The notes under the pieces: model-generated
Told to the model about the DNA's origin: nothing
The model's database searches: none
The model's input: only the letters and a program-made list of their open reading frames with translations
NCBI GenBank assembly: GCA_018268655.1
Contig: JAFDWC010000011.1
Location: 1-39,275, forward strand
Reading direction: 5' to 3'
DNA length: 39,275 nucleotides
From: Actinomycetota bacterium
GTDB lineage: Bacteria > Actinomycetota > Thermoleophilia > Solirubrobacterales > 70-9
Part shown: positions 1 to 9,316 of the stretch, piece after piece
Layout: every line of letters starts with the position of its first letter
How positions within the stretch are numbered: position 1 is the first letter of the stretch
Translations under genes and position numbers: made by a program

Positions 1-581
1 CCGGCAAGACGACGACGATCGGCAAGATCGCCTGGCACCTGAGCAAGGAGTTCGGCCTCTCGGTCGTTCTCGCCGCCGCCGACACCTACCGCGCCGCCGC
101 CGCCGAGCAGCTCGAGACCTGGGCCGAGCGCGCCGGCGCCGAGCTGGTCCGCGGCGAAGCAGGGGCCGATCCCGGCGCCGTCGCCTACGACGCGATCAGC
201 GCCGCCCGTGCCCGCGGCGCCGACGTCGTCATCGTCGACACGGCCGGCCGCCTCCACACCCAGACAGACCTGATGAACGAGCTCGGCAAGGTGCGGCGGG
301 TGATTGCCAAGCAGATCCCCGACGCCCCCCACGAGACGCTGATCTCGATCGACGCGACCACCGGCCAGAACGGCCTGCGCCAGGCGAAGATCTTCTCCGA
401 GGCGGTCGCGGTCGACGGTGTCGTCCTGACCAAGCTCGACGGCACCGCCAAGGGCGGGATCGCGCTGGCGATCGCCGCCGACCTCGGAATCCCGGTGAAG
501 CTGATCGGGGTGGGCGAGACGCTCGAGGACCTGCGCCCGTTCGACCCCGGCGACTACGCCAAGGCGCTGCTCGCCGAGTGA
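1..581 (+). CDS. ftsY: Signal recognition particle receptor FtsY, 3' part
   Basis: FtsY is the membrane-associated GTPase that receives the SRP-ribosome complex and passes nascent membrane proteins to the translocon. The gene runs in from the left edge, so the N-terminal domain is missing. The visible frame (codons from base 3) opens inside the P-loop as GKTTTIGKIA, followed by DTYRAAAAEQL (G2), DTAGRLHT (G3) and TKLDGTAKGG (G4), and ends with GVGETLEDLRPFDP, the usual FtsY C-terminus. These motifs distinguish it from Ffh, which has its own gene 56 bases downstream and carries an M domain that this protein lacks. An internal ATG at 273 is not the start, because the G domain continues upstream of it. 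Confidence 0.97.
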   Translation, partial: GKTTTIGKIAWHLSKEFGLSVVLAAADTYRAAAAEQLETWAERAGAELVRGEAGADPGAVAYDAISAARARGADVVIVDTAGRLHTQTDLMNELGKVRRVIAKQIPDAPHETLISIDATTGQNGLRQAKIFSEAVAVDGVVLTKLDGTAKGGIALAIAADLGIPVKLIGVGETLEDLRPFDPGDYAKALLAE

Positions 582-625
582 GCGTTCGCCCTTTGTCGCC
601 CACAGGGCTACAAGCGGCGAACGGC

Positions 626-631
626 TAGGCT
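626..631 (+). promoter_or_regulatory. Putative -10 hexamer of ffh
   Basis: TAGGCT ends 6 bases before the ffh ATG, so transcription would begin at or next to the start codon (leaderless mRNA). The same hexamer with the same 6-base spacing precedes thiD at 9315. No good -35 box is visible. Confidence 0.45.
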
Positions 632-637
632 GACTGG

Positions 638-2002
<1,365 letters not shown>

Positions 2003-2017
2003 GCGGCGCCCATCCTG

Positions 2018-2023
2018 TAACCT
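2018..2023 (+). promoter_or_regulatory. Putative -10 hexamer of rpsP
   Basis: TAACCT lies 10 bases before the rpsP ATG in the 31-base gap after ffh. It would give a very short leader. No clear -35 box is visible, and read-through from ffh is also possible. Confidence 0.3.
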
Positions 2024-2033
2024 GCTGCGGCTC

Positions 2034-2288
2034 ATGGCTGTGCGGATAAGACTCAGAAGGGTGGGTTCGAAGAAGAACCCGATCTGGCGGATCGTCGTCG
2101 CCGACAAGCGCTCGCCCCGCGACGGGCGGACGATCGAGACGATCGGTCAGTACAACCCGCAGACCGAGCCCTCGACGATCGTGCTCGACGAGGAGCGCGC
2201 CCGCCACTGGCTGGAGCACGGCGCGCAGCCGTCGGAGACGGTTGCCGGGCTGCTGCGCACCAAGGGCATCGCCGCCCGCGGCAGCTGA
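2034..2288 (+). CDS. rpsP: 30S ribosomal protein S16
   Basis: S16 is a small-subunit assembly protein binding 16S rRNA. The 84-residue product starts MAVRIRLRRVGSKKNPIWRI, the family's hallmark N-terminus, followed by VADKRSPRDGR and IGQYNP. It lies between ffh and khpA as in many bacteria, with 8 bases to the next start, so it is probably cotranscribed with khpA and trmD. Confidence 0.97.
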   Translation: MAVRIRLRRVGSKKNPIWRIVVADKRSPRDGRTIETIGQYNPQTEPSTIVLDEERARHWLEHGAQPSETVAGLLRTKGIAARGS

Positions 2289-2296
2289 GAGCGCCG

Positions 2297-2548
2297 ATGG
2301 CCGATTCCGACCGCTCGATGACCGAGCTGCTCGAATTTCTGGTTCGGGCGCTGGTCGAGGAGCCCGACAAGGTCGAGGTCGAGGAGCTGGAAGAGGACGG
2401 CGACCTCGTCTACGAGATCAGCGTCGCCGACGGCGACCTCGGCCGGGTGATCGGCAAGGGCGGCCGGGTCGCCAACGCGATCCGCACGATCGCCAAGGCC
2501 GCGGCGGTGCGGATCGACCGCCGCGTCATCGTCGACATCCTCGATTGA
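2297..2548 (+). CDS. khpA: KH-domain RNA-binding protein KhpA
   Basis: KhpA is a small single-KH-domain protein that binds RNA, often together with KhpB (Jag), and is linked to cell-division and envelope control in Gram-positives. The 83-residue product has the GxxG loop in the segment VIGKGGRVANAIRTI (about 50-64), followed by the terminal strand RRVIVDILD. It sits between rpsP and trmD, its standard place. Its TGA stop overlaps the TTG start of trmD (TTGA, 2545-2548), suggesting coupled translation. rimM, often found between khpA and trmD, is absent. Confidence 0.93.
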   Translation: MADSDRSMTELLEFLVRALVEEPDKVEVEELEEDGDLVYEISVADGDLGRVIGKGGRVANAIRTIAKAAAVRIDRRVIVDILD

Positions 2549-3228
2549 AGCTCGACATCTTCACGCTGTTTCCCGAGGCCTTCGAGTGGTTCGGGACGCA
2601 GCGGTCGGTGACCAACGCCGTTGCCGAAGGCAACGAGCTGCGCCTCTTCGACTACCGCAGGACGACCCCGTTGAAAGCGGGCCAGGTCGACGACTCGCCC
2701 TACGGCGGGGGCGCCGGGATGGTGCTGCGGGTCGACGTCGTCGACGCCGCCCTGAGGATCGCCTACGGCGAGGGGCCGCGGCCGCGCACGGTGCTGCTCT
2801 CGCCGAGTGGCCGTCTGCTCGACGACCCGCTCGCCGACGAGCTGGTCGCCGAGCCCCACGTCGCCCTCCTCTGCGGCCGCTACGAGGGCTTCGACGACCG
2901 CGTCCACCAGCACCTCGCCGACGACGAGGTCTCGATCGGCCGCTACGTCCTCGCCGGCGGCGAGCTGCCGGCGATGGTCGTCGCCGACGTCCTCATGCGC
3001 AAGCTCCCCGGCGCCCTCGGCCACGAGGACTCAGCGGCGGAGGAGTCCTACAGCCAGCTGCTGGAGGGGATGCCGGAGTACCCGCACTTCACCCGGCCGC
3101 CCGAGTACCGGGGCTGGACCGTGCCCGAGGTCCTGCTCTCCGGGGACCACGGCAAGGTGCGCGAGTGGCGGCTGGAGCAGAGCCGGATCCGCGCCCGCGA
3201 GCACGAAGAACTCGACGAACGCCAGTGA
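2545..3228 (+). CDS. trmD: tRNA (guanine-N1)-methyltransferase TrmD
   Basis: TrmD makes m1G37 in tRNAs with G36, preventing +1 frameshifting, using S-adenosylmethionine in a deep trefoil knot. The 227-residue product begins [10 protein letters not shown] when read from TTG at 2545. It contains [33 protein letters not shown] and [14 protein letters not shown] (knot and SAM pocket), then a C-terminal domain with [20 protein letters not shown]. The same frame stays open upstream to 2242, but that part overlaps khpA and does not resemble TrmD. The TTG overlaps the khpA stop by 4 bases. Confidence 0.96.
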   Translation: MKLDIFTLFPEAFEWFGTQRSVTNAVAEGNELRLFDYRRTTPLKAGQVDDSPYGGGAGMVLRVDVVDAALRIAYGEGPRPRTVLLSPSGRLLDDPLADELVAEPHVALLCGRYEGFDDRVHQHLADDEVSIGRYVLAGGELPAMVVADVLMRKLPGALGHEDSAAEESYSQLLEGMPEYPHFTRPPEYRGWTVPEVLLSGDHGKVREWRLEQSRIRAREHEELDERQ

Positions 3229-3283
3229 TGCCGGTTGCGGGCGCCGGTCAGACCCCTGTCGAGTGCGCGCTTGCTCTACCATT

Positions 3284-3328
3284 CCGCCACCGCGCGGTTC
3301 CCAGGCGTTCCGGGTCCGGCGGTTTTTT
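3284..3328 (+). terminator. Possible terminator or attenuator in the rplS leader
   Basis: CCGCC (3284-3288) can pair with GGCGG (3318-3322), which is followed directly by six T (3323-3328). It lies in the 127-base trmD-rplS gap, just before the rplS start. It could be a trmD terminator or a leader attenuator for rplS. The long loop makes it a weak prediction. Confidence 0.35.
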
Positions 3329-3355
3329 CTCGCACCGAGACAGAGAATCTTTCCG

Positions 3356-4060
3356 ATGAGCACGATTATCGACAGCATCGAGCGCGACCAGCTGCGGAAG
3401 GGGCTGCCCAAATTCGGCCCCGGCGACCGCGTCCGCGTCCACTTCCAGGTGATCGAGGGAACCCGGAAACGGACCCAGGTCTTCGAGGGCGTCGTCCTGC
3501 GGCGCCAGGGCTCGGGCGTGCGCGAGACCTTCACGGTCCGCAAGCAGTCGTTCGGGGTCGGCGTCGAGCGGACCTTCCCGCTGCACTCGCCGAAGATCGA
3601 GAAACTCGAGGTTGCGGCGCGCGGCGACGTGCGACGGGCCAAGCTGTACTACCTGCGCGGGAGGGTCGGCAAGGCCGCCCGCGTCGCCGAGCGGCGCTGG
3701 GGGATCGACGAGGACATGGTGTCCGCGCCCGCCAAGCAGGCGGAGGCGACCGACGCCGAGGGCGTCACCCAGGAGGAGGCCGAGACGGTGGCGGCACCGC
3801 TCGCGGCCGAGGGGGAGGACAGCGGCGCGGAGGGGGAGAGCGACGAGCCGACGGCGGCGGCCGAGGCGCCCGCGGAGGTCGCGGAGCAGGCCGAGGAGAC
3901 CGCGGTGGCCGACGTGGCAGCGGAGACTGAGTCAGCGGCTGGTACGGACGCCGAGGCGCCCGCGGCCGGGGAGACCGAGGAGAGCGCCGAAGCGCCCGAG
4001 GATGCCGAGGACGAGGAGCCGGAGCCCTCCGGCGACTCCGACGAGGACTCAAAAGACTGA
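3356..4060 (+). CDS. rplS: 50S ribosomal protein L19 with long acidic tail
   Basis: L19 lies at the 30S-50S interface. Residues 1-115 form a standard L19: [48 protein letters not shown] and AKLYYLRGR. About 115 further residues consist almost only of E, D, A, S, T, G and P, ending [12 protein letters not shown], which roughly doubles the usual L19 length. The ATG at 3356 is chosen because it gives [15 protein letters not shown]. The frame is open upstream into trmD but is meaningless there. The TGA stop overlaps the proposed lepB start. Confidence 0.95.
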   Translation: MSTIIDSIERDQLRKGLPKFGPGDRVRVHFQVIEGTRKRTQVFEGVVLRRQGSGVRETFTVRKQSFGVGVERTFPLHSPKIEKLEVAARGDVRRAKLYYLRGRVGKAARVAERRWGIDEDMVSAPAKQAEATDAEGVTQEEAETVAAPLAAEGEDSGAEGESDEPTAAAEAPAEVAEQAEETAVADVAAETESAAGTDAEAPAAGETEESAEAPEDAEDEEPEPSGDSDEDSKD

Positions 4061-4698
4061 GACTCGGGATCCCGAAGCCGAAGGGCAAAGCGGGCGGCCT
4101 GATCGAGCTGGTCGTCATCGTCGCGCTCGCCCTCGGACTGGCGCTGGCGATTCAGGCCTGGATCGTCAAGCCCTACCAGATCCCTTCCGAATCGATGGAG
4201 CCGACGCTCGACGTCGGCCAGCGGGTGCTCGTCAACCGCTTCATCTACGACCTCCACGAACCACACGTCGGCGATATCGTCGTCTTCCACCCGCCGGTTG
4301 GCGCCGACGGCGGCGGCGCTGAATGCGGCGCCAAGGTGAACGGCCAGGAACCGGTCAACATCGGCGAGCCCTGCCCCAAGCCGACCGCGGAAGAGTCCAC
4401 CCAGAACTTCATCAAGCGGATCGTCGCCGGGCCGGGGGACACCCTCTCGGTCAAGGACGGCCACCCGGTCGTCAACGGAGTCGAGAAGACCGACGAGCCC
4501 TACATCACCCCCTGCGGCAACGGCAGCGCCTGCGATTTGCCGAAGACGATCACGATTCCACCCGGGATGTACTTCATGATGGGCGACAACCGTGGAGCGA
4601 GCGACGACAGCCGCTTCTGGGGCCCTGTCCCGAAGGAATGGATCATCGGCGAAGCCTTCGCCACCTACTGGCCGCCTGACCGGATCGGGCTCCTCTGA
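4057..4698 (+). CDS. lepB: Signal peptidase I (start uncertain, probably CTG)
   Basis: LepB removes signal peptides from exported proteins on the outer face of the membrane. A single N-terminal transmembrane helix (about residues 14-35) precedes [19 protein letters not shown], where S46 is the nucleophile. K120 in [13 protein letters not shown] is the general base, and [16 protein letters not shown] is box E. The first ATG in frame (4195) is the Met just after the catalytic Ser, so it cannot be the start. No ATG, GTG or TTG occurs in this frame for some distance upstream. CTG at 4057, overlapping the rplS TGA as CTGA, is the best candidate and gives 213 residues. Confidence 0.88.
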   Translation: MRLGIPKPKGKAGGLIELVVIVALALGLALAIQAWIVKPYQIPSESMEPTLDVGQRVLVNRFIYDLHEPHVGDIVVFHPPVGADGGGAECGAKVNGQEPVNIGEPCPKPTAEESTQNFIKRIVAGPGDTLSVKDGHPVVNGVEKTDEPYITPCGNGSACDLPKTITIPPGMYFMMGDNRGASDDSRFWGPVPKEWIIGEAFATYWPPDRIGLL

Positions 4699-4705
4699 GC
4701 CTGCG

Positions 4706-5434
4706 GTGACGCCGCAGTCGCAGCCGCGCGAGGGCCGGCGCGAGCAGCCGCGCACCCACCGCCGCCGGCTCGCCCGCAGCCGCCGCCTGTTCGCCTTCGA
4801 CCGCGCGCTCGGCAGCAGGTTCGTGGCCGGCGCCGACGAGGCCGGCCGCGGCTGCCTGGCCGGGCCGCTGGTCGCGGCCGGGGTGCTGATCGACTATGAG
4901 TCGCTCTCGATGTCCGACCGGCGGGCGCTGAGCGGTCTCCATGACTCCAAGCAGATGAGCGAGGAGCGGCGGCTCGAGGTCTTCCCCGGCGTCCTGCGGG
5001 CGGCGGAGCGGGTCAGCGTCGTCGTCCGCTCGGCGGCCGGGATCGACCGCCGCGGCCTCCACGTCACCAACGTCGAAGCGCTCGGGGTGGCGCTGGAGCG
5101 GCTCGAGCTGGAGGAGGGGGTGATGGCGCTGGTCGACGGCTTCGCACTGCCCCGTTGCCGGGTTCCTCACCGGCGGGTGGTCGGCGGCGACGCGACCAGC
5201 GCCGCGATCGCGGCCGCCTCGGTTATCGCCAAGGTCACCCGCGACCGCTACATGCGCGAAGCGGCGCTGGCGCACCCCGGCTGGGGCTTCGAGGAGCACG
5301 TCGGCTACTCGACCCCCGAGCACCGAGCCGCGATCGAGGAGATCGGGATCTCTCCACTGCACCGCCGCTCGTTCCAAAGCGTCGCCTACTCCCAGCTGGG
5401 GCTCACCGTGGACGAGGTCGAGGCGGCTCTCTAG
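4706..5434 (+). CDS. rnhB: Ribonuclease HII
   Basis: RNase HII cuts RNA in RNA-DNA hybrids and removes misincorporated ribonucleotides. Motifs: FVAGADEAGRGCLAGPLVAA with D44 and E45, LHDSKQMS, ALVDGF (D144), and GGDATSAAIAAASVIAK leading to VTRDRYM. The C-terminal part EEHVGYSTPEHRAAI is typical. GTG at 4706 gives a 242-residue protein with a basic leader and avoids most overlap with lepB. An ATG at 4592 in the same frame lies inside lepB and is rejected. The gene is convergent with yraN, only 4 bases away. Confidence 0.95.
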   Translation: MTPQSQPREGRREQPRTHRRRLARSRRLFAFDRALGSRFVAGADEAGRGCLAGPLVAAGVLIDYESLSMSDRRALSGLHDSKQMSEERRLEVFPGVLRAAERVSVVVRSAAGIDRRGLHVTNVEALGVALERLELEEGVMALVDGFALPRCRVPHRRVVGGDATSAAIAAASVIAKVTRDRYMREAALAHPGWGFEEHVGYSTPEHRAAIEEIGISPLHRRSFQSVAYSQLGLTVDEVEAAL

Positions 5435-5438
5435 CCGC

Positions 5439-5816
5439 TCAGAAGGCGCCCTCGATGTGCTCGATCGCGACGGGGCGGTCGGCGCGGTCGAAGGTGACGC
5501 CGACGGCGTCGAAGCGGATCTCGGCGTAGCGGGGGAGGTCACGGCGAGCGGCCATGAAGGCGGCGGCGAGGCGGCGGACCTGGAGCTGCTTGCGCGGGCC
5601 GACCGAGAGGACCGGCCGCTCGGGACCGTGACCGGCCCCGGCCCGGCCGGCCTTGACCTCGACGAAGACGAGGGTGCCTCCGTCGAGGGCGACGATGTCG
5701 AGCTCGCCCTGGCGGGTGCGGGGGTTGCGGGCCACTATTCGCCAGCCGGCGGCCTCGAGCCGCTCGGCGACGAGCTGCTCGGCACGGCGGCCGGTGCTGA
5801 GGCGCTTCTGCGTCAT
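5439..5816 (-). CDS. yraN: YraN/UPF0102 family putative nuclease
   Basis: The YraN family has an endonuclease-like fold and is often near rnhB, comM and dprA; its exact cellular role is not settled. The 125-residue product shows the family core: GRRAEQLVAERLEAAGWRIV, ARNPRTRQGELDIVALDGG (the E-x-D of the PD-(D/E)xK-like site) and LVFVEVKAGR (E-x-K), followed by RKQLQVRRLAAAFM. It lies on the minus strand between plus-strand rnhB and a plus-strand hypothetical gene, so it must be expressed apart from its usual partners. Confidence 0.92.
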   Translation of the reverse strand: MTQKRLSTGRRAEQLVAERLEAAGWRIVARNPRTRQGELDIVALDGGTLVFVEVKAGRAGAGHGPERPVLSVGPRKQLQVRRLAAAFMAARRDLPRYAEIRFDAVGVTFDRADRPVAIEHIEGAF

Positions 5817-5880
5817 CCGGATGCAAGCGGCGGGGGCGTCCGGGTTCGCCCCCTCTTGATGCGGCAGCCCACCGAGGAAA

Positions 5881-5886
5881 TAGGCT
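5881..5886 (+). promoter_or_regulatory. Putative -10 hexamer before the 5896 gene
   Basis: TAGGCT ends 9 bases before the ATG at 5896, in the 79-base divergent gap with yraN. No convincing -35 box is seen. Confidence 0.35.
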
Positions 5887-5895
5887 GTTTCGGCG

Positions 5896-6546
5896 ATGAA
5901 CGACGAATGGCGGCTGGAGATCGACCCGCACGAGACGCGGCACGGGCACGCCCTGGTCGAGCGGCTCGAGGCGACCGAGCTCGAGCACGACCTCAGCCGC
6001 GACTTCTCCGACCGCGTGATCGTCAGCCGCGACGAGGCGCGGGTCTATCTGTATGGAGGATCCCGTGAGCAGCTCGATCGAGCGCGGGAGGTCGTTCTGC
6101 GACTGGCCCAGGAACATGGTTGGAACGTCACCGCGGAGATCCGCCGTTGGCACGCCGTCGCCGAGGAGTGGGAGGACTCGGACCAGCCGTTGCCGCGCTC
6201 CGACGAGGAGGAGGAAGCCGAGCGGGTCGAGTTGATGCGCACGGAGGATCGGGAAGCCGAAGAACGCGGCTACCCGGAATACGAGGTCAGGGTCGACCTC
6301 GGTTCCCGCCACGAGGCGGTCAAGTTCGCCGAGCGACTGCGGGAAGAGGGACTGCCGAACGTCCACCGCTGGCGCTTCGTGCTGGTCGGGGCGGCCGACG
6401 AGGATGCCGCCAACGCCCTCGCCGAGCGGATCCGCGCCGAGGCCCCGGCCGACGGCAGGGTCAAGGTCGAGGGGGTCTGGGCGCTGGCCTGGAAGGAGCG
6501 CCCACCCAACCCGTTCGCCTTCATGGGAGGACTCGCCGACAGCTGA
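5896..6546 (+). CDS. Conserved hypothetical protein, two repeated alpha/beta halves
   Basis: I do not recognise a named family. The 216-residue product is rich in Glu and Arg and has no signal peptide or membrane segment. Two similar halves are visible: residues about 1-90 (WRLEIDPHETRHGHALVERL, then VYLYGGSREQLDRAREVV) and about 126-205 (YEVRVDLGSRHEAVKFAERL, then FVLVGAADEDAANALAERI). Each has a strand, a helix of the HALVERL or AVKFAERL type, a strand and a further helix, like duplicated ferredoxin-like or ACT-like units. A very acidic linker (RSDEEEEAERVE) separates them. It sits upstream of comM, but 83 bases away. Confidence 0.8.
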   Translation: MNDEWRLEIDPHETRHGHALVERLEATELEHDLSRDFSDRVIVSRDEARVYLYGGSREQLDRAREVVLRLAQEHGWNVTAEIRRWHAVAEEWEDSDQPLPRSDEEEEAERVELMRTEDREAEERGYPEYEVRVDLGSRHEAVKFAERLREEGLPNVHRWRFVLVGAADEDAANALAERIRAEAPADGRVKVEGVWALAWKERPPNPFAFMGGLADS

Positions 6547-6629
6547 GCTGCGCCTCTCTTCCAATTCAGGTGGGAGAGTTGGCACACCGGTATCCCACCC
6601 GTGCGGGTTTGCTCCGTAGCGTCGTGGCC

Positions 6630-8123
6630 GTGCTCGCCACCGCCCGCACCTTCACCCTCGACGGCATCCTGGCCCGCCCGGTTCGGGTCGAGGTCGACGT
6701 CCACCGCGGCCTGCCCGCCTTCGCGATCGTCGGCCTGCCCGACGCGGCGGTGCGGGAGGCGCGCGAGCGGGTCCGGGCGGCGCTCGTCAACTGCGGCTTC
6801 GAGTTCCCGCTGCAGCGGATCGTCGTCAACCTGGCGCCGGCCAGCCTGCGCAAGGCCGGGCCGGGGATGGACCTGGCGATCGCCGCCGCCCTGCTGACCG
6901 CCTCCGATCAGCTTCCGGGGACCGGCCTGGCGAACGTCGCCCTGGCCGGCGAGCTCGCCCTCGACGGCGCCACGCGCCCGATCCACGGCGCTCTGGCGAT
7001 CGCCGAGGCGGCGCGGGAGGGAGGGCTCGAGGCGATCGTCGTTCCCGCCGAGAACGGGCCCGAGGCGGCTCTGGCTAACGGGATCGAGGTGCTGCCGCTG
7101 GCCGGGGTTGCGGAGTTGCCCGCGCTGGCGGCGGGCGAGTGGCAGCCGCATCCGCCGGCGCCGCTGGAGCTGTTGGGCGAGCAGTCTCATGGCGGTCCTG
7201 ACCTGGCGGATCTGCGTGGACAACCGCACCTGCGCCACGCGCTCGAGGTCGCCGCGGCAGGGGGGCACTCGGTGTTGATGATCGGGCCCCCCGGGGCGGG
7301 CAAGTCGCTGGCGGCGAGCCGACTGCCCTCGATCCTGCCGCCGCTGGCGCCGTCGGAGGCGCTCGAGGTGGCGCGGATCGCCAGCGCCTGCGGCAGGCTC
7401 GGCGCAGGCCTCGGCGGCCGCCCCTTCCGTGCTCCCCACCACACGATCAGCGCTGCCGGTCTGGTCGGCGGCGGCTCGCCGCCCCGGCCGGGCGAGATCA
7501 CGCTCGCTCACCGCGGAGTTCTCTTCATGGATGAGCTCTGCGAGTTCCCCCGCGACGCGCTCGAGGCGCTGCGCTCGCCGCTCGAGATCGGTCAGGTTTC
7601 GCTGGCCCGGGCGGCCGGTGGCCGCACCCTGCCCTGCCGCTTCATGCTGGTGGCGGCGGCCAACCCCTGCCCGTGCGGTCGCGGCGAGGCGGATCCGGAC
7701 TGCAGCTGCCCGCCGATCGCGGTGCAGCGCTACCGCGGCCGCCTCAGCGGAGCCCTCGCCGATCGCATCGACATCCTCGCCGCCGTCCGACAGCCGAGTG
7801 CCACGGATATCGGCGGGCCTCCTGGCGAGCCCTCGGCGGCGGTCCGGGAGCGAGTCGGAGCGGCCCGCGAGCGCCAGGCCCGGCGCCTCGGCCCCGGTCG
7901 TACCAACGCCGAGATGACGCCCTCGGAGGCGCGCGAAACGCTGCTCAGCGCCGAGGCCGGGGCATTACTGGCGCGACTCTACGTGCGGCAGCGGCTCAGC
8001 GGTCGCGCCCACGACCGGGCGTTGCGGCTGGCGCGGACGGTCGCCGACCTGGCGGAAAAGGAGACGATCGGCGCCGAGGAGATGGCCCAGGCCCTGCAGC
8101 TGCGGAGGCGGGATCGTGACTGA
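6630..8123 (+). CDS. comM: YifB/ComM-family Mg-chelatase-like AAA+ ATPase
   Basis: ComM is a hexameric AAA+ helicase-like protein that promotes branch migration during natural transformation and recombination. Residues 1-180 form the N-terminal domain of the ChlI/Lon-S5 type (VDVHRGLPAFAIVGLPDAAV, NLAPASLRKAGPGMDLAIA). The AAA+ core has Walker A GPPGAGKS at 219-226, Walker B GVLFMDEL (D301, E302) and the zinc-like insert NPCPCGRGEADPDCSCPP. The C-terminal RQRLSGRAHDRALRLARTVADL is typical. GTG at 6630 gives MLATARTFTLDG, the usual family start and length (497); GTG at 6624 is an alternative. The stop overlaps the dprA start by 8 bases. Confidence 0.94.
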   Translation: MLATARTFTLDGILARPVRVEVDVHRGLPAFAIVGLPDAAVREARERVRAALVNCGFEFPLQRIVVNLAPASLRKAGPGMDLAIAAALLTASDQLPGTGLANVALAGELALDGATRPIHGALAIAEAAREGGLEAIVVPAENGPEAALANGIEVLPLAGVAELPALAAGEWQPHPPAPLELLGEQSHGGPDLADLRGQPHLRHALEVAAAGGHSVLMIGPPGAGKSLAASRLPSILPPLAPSEALEVARIASACGRLGAGLGGRPFRAPHHTISAAGLVGGGSPPRPGEITLAHRGVLFMDELCEFPRDALEALRSPLEIGQVSLARAAGGRTLPCRFMLVAAANPCPCGRGEADPDCSCPPIAVQRYRGRLSGALADRIDILAAVRQPSATDIGGPPGEPSAAVRERVGAARERQARRLGPGRTNAEMTPSEARETLLSAEAGALLARLYVRQRLSGRAHDRALRLARTVADLAEKETIGAEEMAQALQLRRRDRD

Positions 8124-9246
8124 GCCACCGCGCGCCTGCCCTGGTTGCCTGCGCCGTGCGCGGCTGCTGGCCCTGCTTGGGCCCTACATCGAAAACCTGG
8201 CGACGGGCGAGCCGGGTTCGCGCTCGCCGGAGCTGCTGCGGCTCTCGAACGAGGACCTGGTCGCGGCGGCGGCCCCGAAGGTCGCCACCCAGCTGCTCGG
8301 GCGGGTCGCGGCGCTGGGGGAGACGGAGCTCCAGAGCGAGATCGAGGCAGCCGGCTGCTGGGCAACCTGCCGCCACGATCACCTCTATCCGGCCGGTCTC
8401 CGCGACGCCGCCGACGCGCCCTGGGCGCTGATCGCCCGCGGCGACCCGCGGCTGCTGGAGGGCCTCGAGCCGTTCGCCGCCGTGACCGTGGTCGGCTCGC
8501 GCCGCGCCACCTCCTACGGCCGCGAGATGGCGCGGGACCTCGGTCGCGAGCTGGCCGCTGCCGGGATCGTCGTCGTCAGCGGCCTCGCCTTCGGGATCGA
8601 CGCCTGCGCCCACCGCGGTGCCCAGGATGGCGCCGGGCGCACGATCGCCGTTCTCGGCTGCGGCCCCGACGTCGCCTATCCGGCGGCCCATCGCTCGCTC
8701 TGGCGGCGGATCAGCGAAACCGGCCTGGTTCTCTCCGAGTTTCCGCCCGGCGCCGCCCCCTGGCGCTGGACCTTCCCCGCCCGCAACCGGATCATGGCCG
8801 CTATCGCCGGGATGACCGTCGTCGTCGAGGCGGCGGCCCGTTCCGGCTCGCTGATCACCGCCGACCTGGCCGCCGAGCTCGGCCGCGATCTCGGCGCCGT
8901 GCCCGGCCCGGTCAACTCCCGCACCTCGGCCGGGCCGAACGAGCTGCTCGCGGGCGGTGCCTGCCTCGTCCGCAACGCCCAGGACGTCCTCGACGCTCTC
9001 CTCGGCCCGGGAGCACGCCAGCTCGAGCGCGAGGGCCCACCGCTCGACCTCTCCCTCGCCGCCATCCTCGCCACCGTGGAGGCGGGTGCCTGCACCTGCG
9101 ACGCCGTCGCCGTCGCCCTCGATCTTGCAGGCGGTGAGGCGGCCGCCTCCCTCGCCCGCCTCGAGCTCCTCGGCTACCTCACCTGCTCGACCATGGGCAT
9201 CTACGCCCGGACCATGCAGCCGCCGCCGAGGGTGGCGGCGCCGTAG
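8116..9246 (+). CDS. dprA: DNA-processing protein DprA
   Basis: DprA binds incoming single-stranded DNA and loads RecA during transformation. An N-terminal helical region (1-90) precedes the Rossmann-like DprA domain: AVTVVGSRRATSYGREMA, VVSGLAFGIDACAHRGA, IAVLGCGPDVAYPAAHRSLW, LSEFPPG, WTFPARNRIMAAI and EAAARSGSLITADLA, with PGPVNSRTSAGPNELL after it. A C-terminal winged-helix-like part follows (about 300-365). The GTG at 8116 overlaps the end of comM, so the two are cotranscribed. Together with comM this suggests, but does not prove, competence for DNA uptake. Confidence 0.95.
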   Translation: MTEPPRACPGCLRRARLLALLGPYIENLATGEPGSRSPELLRLSNEDLVAAAAPKVATQLLGRVAALGETELQSEIEAAGCWATCRHDHLYPAGLRDAADAPWALIARGDPRLLEGLEPFAAVTVVGSRRATSYGREMARDLGRELAAAGIVVVSGLAFGIDACAHRGAQDGAGRTIAVLGCGPDVAYPAAHRSLWRRISETGLVLSEFPPGAAPWRWTFPARNRIMAAIAGMTVVVEAAARSGSLITADLAAELGRDLGAVPGPVNSRTSAGPNELLAGGACLVRNAQDVLDALLGPGARQLEREGPPLDLSLAAILATVEAGACTCDAVAVALDLAGGEAAASLARLELLGYLTCSTMGIYARTMQPPPRVAAP

Positions 9247-9316
9247 ATGAGTGGGGCCACGGCCAGGCCCACCCGGGTGCGCCCCGGTCGAACCTGGTCG
9301 TGGCACTGCTCATCTA
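9244..9316 (+). other. 73-base structured inverted repeat between dprA and thiD
   Basis: TAGATGAG (9244-9251, starting at the dprA stop codon) pairs exactly with CTCATCTA (9309-9316). Inside it GCCACG pairs with CGTGGC, CCAGG with CCTGG, and a central CACCC-GGGTG palindrome sits at the tip. The whole gap can fold into one long rod. There is no T tract. It could act as a terminator for dprA or as a leader structure for thiD. It does not contain the conserved TPP-riboswitch core. Confidence 0.55.

Noticed and set aside
3250-3300. A tRNA-Leu-like piece on the minus strand (TGGCGGAATGGTAGA, 3275-3289)
   Set aside because: The D-loop part looks right, but the D stem does not close and no T arm (GTTCRA) follows. 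It is probably chance or a very old remnant, not a gene.
4195-4698. Short lepB starting at ATG 4195
   Set aside because: This Met directly follows the catalytic Ser of the SxM motif. Starting here would remove the membrane helix and the active-site residue.
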